Of a stretch of DNA of 64,000 nt, positions 1 to 9,534 are shown piece by piece; within the stretch, counting starts at the first letter, position 1, and every line of letters starts with the position of its first letter. Both the position numbers and the translations under genes were made by a program. The DNA lies in contig SLLL01000009.1 in the NCBI GenBank assembly GCA_007134085.1, positions 1-64,000 on the forward strand, given 5' to 3'. The DNA is from Balneolaceae bacterium. GTDB lineage: Bacteria; Bacteroidota; Rhodothermia; Balneolales; Balneolaceae. Under the pieces are notes generated by a model that was given only the letters and a program-made list of their open reading frames with translations, searched no databases and was not told the origin of the DNA.

Positions 1-502
1 CACGTGGAGCAATTGAATGGGTTAAAGAAGCTTTGTCGAGAAATCTGGCAATTCCAAGGTCAATAATAACAGGCAGTCCATCTGATTTAATAAGAATATT
101 AGCAGGTTTTATATCACGATGGATTACATTTTTTGACCATATTATATTAAGCCCTTTAACTAAATTCTGGATTAAACCTAATATAGATGTCGCCTCAGAG
201 AATACTGATGCATATTCGGATAATTCTTTACCATCAATACATTCTTCAATAATTAAAAACTCTCTATTCTCATCATCGATAATAAATTCATAGTGTTTAG
301 GATAATACATTGAATTTAACTCTTTAAGAAGCTCAACTTCACGTTTTATTCTTTCAATGCTATTAATAGATCTGTATTCTCCAAATTTGATTACAACTTT
401 TCCATATTCAGGATGTATTGCAGACAATACAGACTTTTGTCCACCTTTTGCCAAGGCCTTTACTTCACTACATTTTGATGTAATATCATCCAATTCCTTC
501 AT
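1..502 (-). CDS. Serine/threonine protein kinase, partial (runs off window start; absent from ORF track because it is open at the edge)
   Basis: Manual minus-strand translation from ATG at 502..500: MKELDDITSKCSEVKALAKGGQKSV...VVIKFG...IIEECIDGKELSEY...NVIHRDIKPANILIKSDGLPVIIDLGIARFLDKASLTHSIAPR. Shows the HRDxKPxN catalytic loop and a DLG (DFG-like) motif. Confidence 0.9.
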   Translation of the reverse strand, partial: MKELDDITSKCSEVKALAKGGQKSVLSAIHPEYGKVVIKFGEYRSINSIERIKREVELLKELNSMYYPKHYEFIIDDENREFLIIEECIDGKELSEYASVFSEATSILGLIQNLVKGLNIIWSKNVIHRDIKPANILIKSDGLPVIIDLGIARFLDKASLTHSIAPR

Positions 503-673
503 TGTCTACAGTATAACTTTTGATTAATGATCAAAATGTGTGGTTTATTAGGTTATATAACGGTTTGGTGTTTCTGCAGCCGGGCTATCAACTCAAAAGT
601 GCAGCAAAATAACGGTACCGGTCCGCAGGAAACACTTGTTAACAGTCTGGGCTATTTTTAATTGAACTTAAGA

Positions 674-2026
674 TTATTTTTTATTGCTAATTATTGTAGA
701 CTCAATATTCTTTAATATTTCCAGTTTTTCATTTTTGAAATCATTAGCAGTTTTTGAATTCCATTCTTTATCGAACTCATCTAAAAAATGAATAATTTTT
801 TCATGCAGTTTTCTGTAGCGATTTTTAATTGCAGAATCTCTCTTCAGATTTGAAATCTGCTCTTGCTGGTGGTCATAATGCCGCATAAAACCTTCAAATA
901 AGCATTCTGCGCAAAATTTGTCTATGTCGAATTCTTCTGGTTTGGTTAAAATTCCCATTTGCCATCCCTTAATATCAGTATTGTAATATGTTGACCTGTA
1001 TTCGTCTAAAGCATACTGCATATCGGTGCTGTACTGTGGGGTTTTCACTGCACGAATTATTTCTGCAAACCTTTCTCTTAAAAAATCAGCCCTACCAAGA
1101 ATAGTATCTATGTTTTTAGAACTGGTCATGATTGCGGTAGTTTCGAGTATTTGAATTACTGACCTTCGTACACCAAATGAGTGTGCGTCTGGAACAATAC
1201 CTTTTTGAGCATCATTGGCATTCCATTTATCTATACCCTCACTTTTATTTGGTTTTTTTGGTATTTCACCTTCACTGCTTGAATTTTTAGATTTTTTCGA
1301 AACATCATCGTCAAATACAATTTGATTTTTGAAGTAATTTCGAATTTGCTGAATGGTTTTTTTCCCTACTCCAGGAATTTCATTTAACTTTTCATCAGAT
1401 GAATTTTTTAATTCATTTAAAGTTTTAATCCCTGAATTAAATAATGTGAAAGCAGTTCCATCCCCAATTCCATCAACTTTGGTTAAGTCTTTATAAAATA
1501 GACATGCTGGAAAAGCTTTATAGTATTCATTAAGATTATTGAAATACTTTTTATACTGATCACTCTCTTTGCATAATTTGATAATATTTTGAAATCTTTC
1601 TTCTGCACTTACAGTTTTATCCTCAAATAAACTTCATAACTTTTCTAGAAATGTATAGTAATCCTCAAGTTGCTTTTCATTTGAGACATTGCCACCATCA
1701 GTCCACATATTTTCTATCCTTTGAGTATCGTATTCAGGCATGTATGTAGTTGAATAGGCCTCACTTTGTTTTAAACCCAGCTTGTTTATTTCTTCTTGGC
1801 TATCAAATATTTTACCCCTAATTTTTAGAGCTTTTAAGGTTGTAAATACAGTTGGCATAACCTGCAATTTATATTTTCTATCACTATAAAAATTCTGATC
1901 TAAATTGCCTTCGTAATTGTAATTATTAGAAGGATTATTCTTGGATGCTTGTTCTTTATTCTTAGAAAGAACTGCAAAAAAGGCAACGATTAAAATAACT
2001 GCGATAATTATTAAAACAGTATCCAT
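674..2026 (-). pseudogene. Helix-hairpin-helix protein with N-terminal TM segment, split by an in-frame TGA near 1635 (ORFs 674..1129 and 1634..2026 lie in the same frame)
   Basis: ORF 1634..2026 (MDTVLIIIAVILIVAFFAV..., TM) ends ...YTFLEKL*. The same frame stays open after the stop: SLFEDKTVSAEERFQ...LTKVDGIGDGTAFTLFNSGIKTLNELKNSSDEKLNEIPGVGKKTIQQIRNYF...ETTAIMTSSKNIDTIL... into ORF 674..1129. (2026-1129)=897=3x299 confirms one frame. VDGIGDGTA and IPGVGKKT are HHH hairpin motifs. Confidence 0.65.
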
Positions 2027-2388
2027 TTGGATCTCTTTTTAAATTTGAAAGCTCCTTAAGACTGTTAACATGCATTTAGCAGATGCACATCATCTGCCGT
2101 GTTCTGTTTATATTAATCGAAATTGCCTTTTAGGGCAAATAAAAACAGATTATTATCCGAATAAAATGTATTCGGAACTTGAAAAGTGAAAAATAAAAAG
2201 CAGAATAAATTTTTTTTATAAAAGCCACACAACGTTTTCATTGCTCCCGAAACTACTTCTAAAGAGTGCCCTCTTTACAACTATAATTACACCAAACCAA
2301 AAGCCCGGATAACAGAATCCAACGTTTAATTCCCCAACCCTCTTGATTGCATCTTAAAGGTTGATCATATTGAATAAAAAAAGATGCT

Positions 2389-2874
2389 TTGATCCGTCCG
2401 GTGTACACATATCTTTTGCTTATTTCAGCCATCTTTTTGCTTCTTACGGGGTGCGAAGGTGGACTGGAACCACCCCCGCCGGAACCCGAGCCTGTCGGCG
2501 CTATTTCCGGTAAGGTCTTTTATACGGGCGAGTGGCCGCCATCGAGTGAGTTCAGGGAGCTTATTTTTGTACCGCTGCCTTTTACCCCCACCGATTTCAG
2601 CCAGGTTCTGGGTGAGTTCATCCGCGGTACATTGCGGTCGAGCGACCGCCTGCAAACCTTTGTAGATTCAGAAGAGTTTTTTGTGGGCGAGCTCGAAAAC
2701 GGCGTGTATGTGTACAACATCATCGCAAATCAGTTTGGCTCAGATATTTTTAAAGACTGGCGCCCGCTTGGGGTCTATAAGGAGAACGGTGGCCTCATCA
2801 CCATAAACGGAGACACTGTTGAGGTAACCATCTTCGTGGATTTCGACAACCTCCCACCCTTTCCACCGGAGTGA
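2389..2874 (+). CDS. Small lipoprotein encoded just upstream of a TonB-dependent receptor
   Basis: Signal peptide with lipobox (FLLLTGC). 4-nt ATGA overlap with the downstream TonB receptor ORF. Confidence 0.7.
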   Translation: MIRPVYTYLLLISAIFLLLTGCEGGLEPPPPEPEPVGAISGKVFYTGEWPPSSEFRELIFVPLPFTPTDFSQVLGEFIRGTLRSSDRLQTFVDSEEFFVGELENGVYVYNIIANQFGSDIFKDWRPLGVYKENGGLITINGDTVEVTIFVDFDNLPPFPPE

Positions 2875-5144
2875 TGATGGCAAGAACTTCTCTGATTCTG
2901 ATATTTCTTGTGCTTGTTGTTTTGGTATCATCAACCGAAGCCCGGCAGGCAACGGCAACCATTGAGGGTGTTGTACTCCATCAAACCGGAGAAACCCTGC
3001 CCGGTGTGCACGTCAGTCTGCCCGATATCCAGAGGGGAACATCAACCAATGCCGACGGGCTTTTCCGCCTGCAAAATATCCCCGCCGGCGAGCACACACT
3101 TCGGGTATCCATGGTGGGTTTTCAAACGCACTTTCAAACCATTTTACTTGAAGCGGGGCAGGTGCTATCGCTCACTGTAGAACTCAGCCCAATCACCCTT
3201 CAGTCGGGAGAACTGGTGGTTACCGCATCGCGCCGAAGCCAGCTCATCGGCAGGGTATCGGTCAGCATGAACACCATCACACCGGCAGAAATCAGTTCGC
3301 GGAATATCATCTCGTTAGATCAGGCGCTGGATTATGTGCCCGGGGTGCAGGTTCTCGGAAATTCTGTGAACATTCGCGGATCGTCAGGATTTGCTTACGG
3401 TGTTGGCAGCCGGGTTCTGCTGCTGGTTGATGGCGTGCCGCTAATGGGCCCCGATCAGGGCGGGATGGATTTTGACGGATTGCCACTCACACAAACCCGC
3501 CAGATCGAGGTGCTCAAAAGCCCCGGATCAGCACTGTACGGAGGGGGAGCGCTCGGCGGGGTCATCAACCTGATAACCCGCGATTTTTCTGAACAGCCTG
3601 AAACCACACTGCGGTTTTTTGGCGGGCTGTACGAGCCCGTCCGGTTTGATGAATGGAAAGAATCGTGGGATGGGGCATCCGAATACCGCCCGGTACAAGG
3701 ATTGCTTTTCGGGCGTTCTCATCAGGTTGGCAGCCGTTTTGGCTACTGGATAAGCGGCAAGCTGATTGATAATGCCGGTTATCTGCAGAATAACACGAGC
3801 GAGGGGATTGAGCTCTACACCAAACTGGGCTGGAACATCAACCGTAATATCGATTTTTCGCTCTACACCGGGGCGCGAAGAAACAGAAATTATCAGTTTC
3901 TCTACTGGAACGGGTTGCGGGATCCTCTCCGTCCCGGACAGATTCAGCTTGCCGGCGATACCGCATCGGGGTCGAACCGCGGGCTTTCCGACCGGCTCAC
4001 CATTCTTCCGGTTTTTACCCACAATGTCAGTGATGCAGTACAATACACCATAAAAGGGCGGCTGTTTGGGGTGGCATTTCGCCCCATCGACAGAGAAGGA
4101 AATGTGCGGTCATCCGACCGCCACAATGTGGGTGTGCGGTATGGCGGAGAGGCACAGGTAAACATTCAACCCTTTGATAATCTGATTCTCACTACCGGCG
4201 GCTCTTTTGATGAGAACTACGTGCGCTCTGATGTTTTTGTGGGCGAGGATTCGCTGATGGTTCGCAATCAACCAGAGGGCGCGGTGTTTTTCCAGGCAGA
4301 GGTTAACTGGAACAACCGCCTCACCACTACGGCCGGTTTTCGGTATGATGCCTATCAAATCCACACTCTGGAAACCGCAACTCAGTTCAGCCCGAAATTC
4401 AGCGCTTCCTACTCCGTGACCGATCACCTCACAGCAAGGGCATCACTTGGAAAAGGATTCAGGGTGCCGAGTGTGGCCGAGCGCTTTTTTAATAATCAGG
4501 ACTTTTTCCCGCTTGTATCGAACCTTGCACTGCAGCCGGAAACCAGCATGGGGTACGAAGCCGGTTTTACGTATATGAACCTGATCGGGCGGAATCTAAG
4601 CATCAAAGCAGAACTGACCGGTTTCTGGAATGACTATCGCCGGCTGGTTGAACCCACATTTATTGCGGAGAGAGGGGCGTTTCAGTTCATTAACCTTACG
4701 GAAGCCCGCATTCGCGGAGCCGAGGCATCGCTCTCATTTTCTACCGTTGATCAGAGGCACCACCTCACCACAGCGTACACTCTTCTTGATCCTACAGATC
4801 TGGAGCTGAATGAGCCGCTGGTTTATCGCTCACGCCATTTAGTGCAGGCATCCGGCCGGTCGCAACTTCGAAGCTGGCTCGAAGCAGGAGTTGATTTCCG
4901 TGCAGCCAGCGCTCCGGAGCGGGTGGATACCGACTTCTCCCTCTTTGTGAACGATGCCGAAGTATTCCCCGCGGTGTATGTAACCGATGCCCGGGTTCGG
5001 TTCATGTGGAATCAGCCCATCCGCGGGCTCGATCTCAGCGCTGCATTCATTGCCCGCAATATTTTTGATTACTACTACATCGAACGCCCTGCCATTTTTG
5101 GGCCACCCCGAAATTATCAGGTTGTGATTGAGGCTTCGTTTTAA
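2871..5144 (+). CDS. TonB-dependent outer membrane receptor with N-terminal carboxypeptidase-regulatory-like domain
   Basis: Signal peptide; ATIEGVVLHQTGETLPGVHVSLPDIQRGTSTNADGLFRL (CarboxypepD_reg-like); plug-domain motifs (QALDYVPGVQVLGNSVNIRGSSG, RQIEVLKSPGSALYGGGALGGVINLITR); C-terminal barrel ending ...YQVVIEASF. Confidence 0.93.
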   Translation: MMMARTSLILIFLVLVVLVSSTEARQATATIEGVVLHQTGETLPGVHVSLPDIQRGTSTNADGLFRLQNIPAGEHTLRVSMVGFQTHFQTILLEAGQVLSLTVELSPITLQSGELVVTASRRSQLIGRVSVSMNTITPAEISSRNIISLDQALDYVPGVQVLGNSVNIRGSSGFAYGVGSRVLLLVDGVPLMGPDQGGMDFDGLPLTQTRQIEVLKSPGSALYGGGALGGVINLITRDFSEQPETTLRFFGGLYEPVRFDEWKESWDGASEYRPVQGLLFGRSHQVGSRFGYWISGKLIDNAGYLQNNTSEGIELYTKLGWNINRNIDFSLYTGARRNRNYQFLYWNGLRDPLRPGQIQLAGDTASGSNRGLSDRLTILPVFTHNVSDAVQYTIKGRLFGVAFRPIDREGNVRSSDRHNVGVRYGGEAQVNIQPFDNLILTTGGSFDENYVRSDVFVGEDSLMVRNQPEGAVFFQAEVNWNNRLTTTAGFRYDAYQIHTLETATQFSPKFSASYSVTDHLTARASLGKGFRVPSVAERFFNNQDFFPLVSNLALQPETSMGYEAGFTYMNLIGRNLSIKAELTGFWNDYRRLVEPTFIAERGAFQFINLTEARIRGAEASLSFSTVDQRHHLTTAYTLLDPTDLELNEPLVYRSRHLVQASGRSQLRSWLEAGVDFRAASAPERVDTDFSLFVNDAEVFPAVYVTDARVRFMWNQPIRGLDLSAAFIARNIFDYYYIERPAIFGPPRNYQVVIEASF

Positions 5145-5188
5145 TCGCCATTCATAGTACATTACGGCATATAAAAAAGAGAATTTTT

Positions 5189-5590
5189 ATGTCTCAACCA
5201 GCCATACAGAATCATATAAAACAAGTTCTTGAATCGTTCCCCGACATAACGATTGGGATTCTGTATGGATCATCAGCAGAAAACAGGCTTCGGTTTGAAA
5301 GTGACCTTGATATTGCAGTTGCAGGAAATAAAGCACTCTCTTCCAATGAAAAAAAAGAACTCATCACAGAACTGGCGGAGAAGCTAAACCGGCCAATCGA
5401 CCTCGTCGACCTTCGGCAGATCAATGGCACCCTGCTGCATCAGGCTCTCACAAATGGCATACTAATACATTGCCTGGATCGAAACCTCTACGCTGCATTG
5501 ATGAAGAAAATGCTATACAATCAGGCAGATATGATGCCTTATCATGACAGAATATTAAAGGAAAGAAGAGAACGATGGATAAACGAGTAG
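5189..5590 (+). CDS. MNT-type minimal nucleotidyltransferase (MntA-like antitoxin)
   Basis: GSSAENRLRFESDLDIAV fits GSX10DXD. Overlaps the downstream HEPN ORF. Confidence 0.85.
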   Translation: MSQPAIQNHIKQVLESFPDITIGILYGSSAENRLRFESDLDIAVAGNKALSSNEKKELITELAEKLNRPIDLVDLRQINGTLLHQALTNGILIHCLDRNLYAALMKKMLYNQADMMPYHDRILKERRERWINE

Positions 5591-5991
5591 TGGCAGAAAA
5601 ACTGGAGTCCCTGCGAAATTGCATCAACAGGATTATTCAAAAGCGTCCATCTACAATCGAGGAACTACAGGACAACCTTGACCTTCAGGATATTCTATCC
5701 GTAAACCTTGAGAGGGCTGTTCAGTTATGCGTGGATATTGGCACACATATCATTGCCCAAACCGATCATCCTGCACCATCCAGCTTTGGAGAAACATTCG
5801 AAGTTCTGGAAAAGATGGGCATTCTTGATGCGCATACAACAACCCGAATGAAAAAAGCTGTAGGTTTCAGAAATGTAGCTGTTCACACGTATCAACAAAT
5901 AAATTGGGAGATTGTTTTTCATATTTGCCATAAAGACGTTGATGATTTTACAAGGTTTGCTAAGCAAATCAACGGCCATTTTCTTGCCTGA
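5575..5991 (+). CDS. HEPN-domain protein, HepT-like (DUF86) putative RNase toxin
   Basis: RNVAVHTY fits the RX4HXY HEPN motif. 16-nt overlap with the MNT gene. Confidence 0.87.
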   Translation: MDKRVVAEKLESLRNCINRIIQKRPSTIEELQDNLDLQDILSVNLERAVQLCVDIGTHIIAQTDHPAPSSFGETFEVLEKMGILDAHTTTRMKKAVGFRNVAVHTYQQINWEIVFHICHKDVDDFTRFAKQINGHFLA

Positions 5992-6077
5992 TCAAATTCC
6001 GGCTACTCTTTGCGCTCGCCATCCTGAAACAATCGTATTTATCAAGCGTTTATACACTAAACTAACAAGCCCCGATC

Positions 6078-9000
6078 ATGAAACTCTTTTTAAAAATCCT
6101 CGCCGTTATCCTGGCACTTTTTATCGTTCTTATTGTAGCATTGAATCTCTACTTCACAGATGAGCGTCTTAAAAATACTATCCTTCCACATGTACAATCT
6201 GCCGTTGGAAGCGAAGTTGAAGTGGACCGAATGTCGATTACCTTCTTCCGCACATTTCCGCGATTTGGCCTCGATATTGATGGGCTCCGCATCCCCGATC
6301 CACAGGGTGAACCGGTAGCCTCGCTTGATGAACTGCTTGTAACCGTTGAACTTTTCCCGCTCTTTAGGGATGAGCTATCCGTAACCCGTCTCTCAATCAC
6401 CAGGCCGGTTATCAATTACACCATTTTTGCCGATTCTACCACCAACATCGACTTTCTCCTCGATTCGGAAGAACCTGAAGCCGATGATGGCGATGGCTTT
6501 ACAATCTCCATACCCGGTTTTTCACTGCGTGATGCCTCCGTTTTTTACACCGATGAAACCTCGAATACCCTTGCCTCCGTTGAGCAGCTCGATGCAGACA
6601 TCTCCCTCTTTTTTGGTGATATACTCGAAAGCCGGGTAGATGCACAGATTGGGTCGCTGAATGTTTCCATGGATGGCACCTCCTACATCACAAATTTGTC
6701 GATGGGGATAAATCAAACCTCTGCGCTTGATCTTGAAAATGAGACACTCAACTTCACTGAGGGAACAGTTTCCATCCGGGGGCTTGCCCTCAACCTTACC
6801 GGCTCCGTCTCAGACTGGGGTAGCGATGAACTTGCTCTTGACCTTCAGTTTGCGTCATCATCAGAAAATTTTGGAGAACTGCTCCGCCTCGCACCACCAA
6901 ATTTCGAAGAGTATATCACCGGCCTGCAAACACGCGGATCGCTTGTTCTTGAAGGTTCCGTAACCGGCATCTTTTCTGAGGATACCCTGCCCGCTTTCGA
7001 TTTTACACTTGAAGTTGCCGATGGCTTTCTGCAAAACCCGGATCTGCCCGAAGCGATTGAAGACATAAACTTTCAGTTACTTTTTAATAATGACCTTGCA
7101 ACCATGAGCCATTTCAGGGCGCGTGCAGGAGTGAACAGTGTTTCCGCTTCGGGTACGATTGACCGTCCGCTTGAAGAAGATGCCACATTCTCGCTCGAAC
7201 TCGACGGCGACATCAATCTTGAAACCGTCAGTAGTTTTTACCCGATTGAAGAGTTTGGGGTAGAGAATCTTGCAGGGCTTCTCAGAACAAATGCCCGCGC
7301 AACAGGGCGGATTGACAGGCCCGAAGATGCGGTATTTTCGGGTGTGTTCAACCTAACAAACGGCCTGCTGAAATATGCAGATGTTCCCCGCCCCATCGAG
7401 CAGATAAATGCCAGAATTGATGCCAATCAGGATCGCATTCGTATTGATGAATCGGGCTTTACAGCTGCAAATAATCGTTTCCGGCTATCCGGCAGTGTTC
7501 TTCGGCCACTCGATGAAGACCGCCGCACGGTTGATGTAACCGCTGACATCAATTTCGATCTGGCAACTATCAAAGATTTTTACCCGATTGATGAAGATAC
7601 ACTCAGCATGCGCGGCCAGCTGGTTGCCAACGTTGTGTTGCGCGGCCGCCCCGATCCCGATCAAATTGAAAGCCTGCTTCAGCAAAGCAGATTTGAGCTT
7701 ACCGATGGATATCTGTCTCACAGCATCGTTTCAAATCCAATTGAAGATATCACCTTCCGCGCTGAGGCAAGCGGACGCAGGCTCTCCATCAGTGAGGCGC
7801 GTTTCAAAACCGGAGAAAATGCGCTCTCCCTACGGGGCAGTGTAGTAAATTATTTGAGTGAGAATCCCGAGGTTGACCTCACTTTCGACGGAAATGCATC
7901 CCTGAGTAGTGTATCGTCTTACTATTCGCTCGAACCGTGGATTCAGGAACTGGCAGGCAGCGCTGTGATGAACCTCCGAACTCAGGGGCCGGTAAACGAT
8001 ATCAAACAGATCGCACTAAACGGGTCGCTCGAAATAAGTAATGTGAGTGCTGCTGGTGACTCTCTCTTTCTGCCGGTTACCGGTTTGAGCGGAAGAATGA
8101 GCATAACCCCGCAAACCATGAATCTCGAGCGTTTTTCGATGATGTACGGCTCAACCGATATCAATCTGCAGGGTTCGCTGCGCAACTACCTGGGTTTTCT
8201 GGATGAACACAGCTCCACAGAAAACATGCCTTCGATCACCGGGTCGTACCACAGCCGGTTTTTGAATGTAGATGAGATGATTGACTGGGAAGAAGATTCC
8301 GATGAACCTATTCCGATTGAACTGCCTAATCTTACCGCAAACGTTGATGCAGCCATCGATCGGTTAGTTATTCTGGGACTTGATATCACGGAAATTAAAG
8401 GGCGCGGTAGAATCACACCTACCCAAATGAGAGTTGACCAGGCGCAGGCAAAACTATTTGAGGGAACTGCCGAGGGCCGCATGGACTGGAATGCACCGGA
8501 TCCCCTGCGAACCAATATTCTTTTTGAGGGCTCGCTAAAAGGCGTTCGGGCTGATGCGTTTTTCCGCGATACCGGTTTCTTAGGCCCGCAAAGTACGCTG
8601 CACAACTACATCACCGGCGAGTTCAACTCAGAAATACGGTATGCATCTCACCTGATGCCCGATCTTGAAGTAGACATTACCACGGCCGATGCCAGCGGCA
8701 GTTTCGGAATGAGCCGTGCGCAGATGCGGGGGCACCCAATCCAAACTCGCATTGCTGAATTCTTGAACGCCCCTGAGCTTGAGCGGCTAACCCTGGATGC
8801 CTGGAATGCTGATTTCAGCATAAAAGATACCGTTATGACGATCCAGAACTTTAGCATTACAAGCGGCAATCTGGGCATGCAGCTGGACGGAACACTGCAT
8901 ATGGTGAATGACCGCATCAATTACCGGGCTACACTTTTACTTCCTGAACGCTTTAAGAGAGGTATTGCAAGTGTTATCTCGAGCCGTGCGGCTGATGCCC

Positions 9001-9152
9001 TTCAACTTGAGGATGGGCGGCTGGCTGTACCCATTCGCATTACCGGTACAACCGCAAACCCACAAATCCGGCCCGATACAGAAACCATCGACCGGATTGT
9101 GAGGGATTACATTCAAGACGGCGCTCGCGATTTACTCCGGCGGCTATTTTAA
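6078..9152 (+). CDS. AsmA-like / DUF748-like large envelope protein
   Basis: N-terminal TM (MKLFLKILAVILALFIVLIVALNLYF), repeated beta-rich segments, C-terminal AsmA-like segment (NLGMQLDGTLHMVNDRINYRATLLLPERF...IRITGTTANPQIRPD). Confidence 0.85.
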   Translation: MKLFLKILAVILALFIVLIVALNLYFTDERLKNTILPHVQSAVGSEVEVDRMSITFFRTFPRFGLDIDGLRIPDPQGEPVASLDELLVTVELFPLFRDELSVTRLSITRPVINYTIFADSTTNIDFLLDSEEPEADDGDGFTISIPGFSLRDASVFYTDETSNTLASVEQLDADISLFFGDILESRVDAQIGSLNVSMDGTSYITNLSMGINQTSALDLENETLNFTEGTVSIRGLALNLTGSVSDWGSDELALDLQFASSSENFGELLRLAPPNFEEYITGLQTRGSLVLEGSVTGIFSEDTLPAFDFTLEVADGFLQNPDLPEAIEDINFQLLFNNDLATMSHFRARAGVNSVSASGTIDRPLEEDATFSLELDGDINLETVSSFYPIEEFGVENLAGLLRTNARATGRIDRPEDAVFSGVFNLTNGLLKYADVPRPIEQINARIDANQDRIRIDESGFTAANNRFRLSGSVLRPLDEDRRTVDVTADINFDLATIKDFYPIDEDTLSMRGQLVANVVLRGRPDPDQIESLLQQSRFELTDGYLSHSIVSNPIEDITFRAEASGRRLSISEARFKTGENALSLRGSVVNYLSENPEVDLTFDGNASLSSVSSYYSLEPWIQELAGSAVMNLRTQGPVNDIKQIALNGSLEISNVSAAGDSLFLPVTGLSGRMSITPQTMNLERFSMMYGSTDINLQGSLRNYLGFLDEHSSTENMPSITGSYHSRFLNVDEMIDWEEDSDEPIPIELPNLTANVDAAIDRLVILGLDITEIKGRGRITPTQMRVDQAQAKLFEGTAEGRMDWNAPDPLRTNILFEGSLKGVRADAFFRDTGFLGPQSTLHNYITGEFNSEIRYASHLMPDLEVDITTADASGSFGMSRAQMRGHPIQTRIAEFLNAPELERLTLDAWNADFSIKDTVMTIQNFSITSGNLGMQLDGTLHMVNDRINYRATLLLPERFKRGIASVISSRAADALQLEDGRLAVPIRITGTTANPQIRPDTETIDRIVRDYIQDGARDLLRRLF

Positions 9153-9201
9153 AATTGAAGATCATTCAATCTTTACAGGCATAAACTTCTTCTTTAATAA
9201 G

Positions 9202-9250
9202 CCTTTGCGGTTCTTTGCGCCCTTAGCGGTTTTGCCTGTTTCATCTCAGA
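9202..9250. repeat. Partial copy of dispersed CTTTGCG/CTTAGCGG repeat (copy C)
   Basis: gcctttgcggttctttgcgcccttagcggttttgcctgtttcatctcaga; matches the 3' half of copy B at ~10649-10706. Confidence 0.7.
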
Positions 9251-9315
9251 ATTGATAAATCTGTACATGTTTAAAAATATTTCTGAACTCAAACTATTCA
9301 TCGATACAGGAAATA

Positions 9316-9408
9316 GAATTAATAACCGCAGAGGGCGCTATGGGCCGCCAAGATTCTCTATATCAAAACCTTTCCCTTAGCGTTTCTTCGCGCTTAGCGG
9401 TTTTTCTT
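9316..9408. repeat. Dispersed repeat, copy A (imperfect palindrome)
   Basis: agaattaataaccgcagagggcgctatgggccgccaagattctctatatcaaaacctttcccttagcgtttcttcgcgcttagcggttttt; near-identical to copy B. Confidence 0.8.
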
Positions 9409-9534
9409 CCATTTGACTGCACAATTATTCATTAAGAAGCTCACAAACTCCCAACTTTTGGAAAAGGCAATGTATTTACACCGCCCCTTTTGTATTTTCA
9501 GAGTTGTACCAAATTATCAACCCTGAACGTTTTC

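Noticed and set aside
33-293. 86-aa plus-strand ORF
   Set aside because: Antisense to the clearly coding kinase (HRDIKPANIL) on the minus strand.
3528-4043. 171-aa minus-strand ORF inside the TonB receptor
   Set aside because: Antisense to conserved plug/barrel coding sequence; no independent support.
8186-8605. 139-aa minus-strand ORF inside the AsmA-like gene
   Set aside because: Antisense shadow ORF with biased composition and no recognisable motif.
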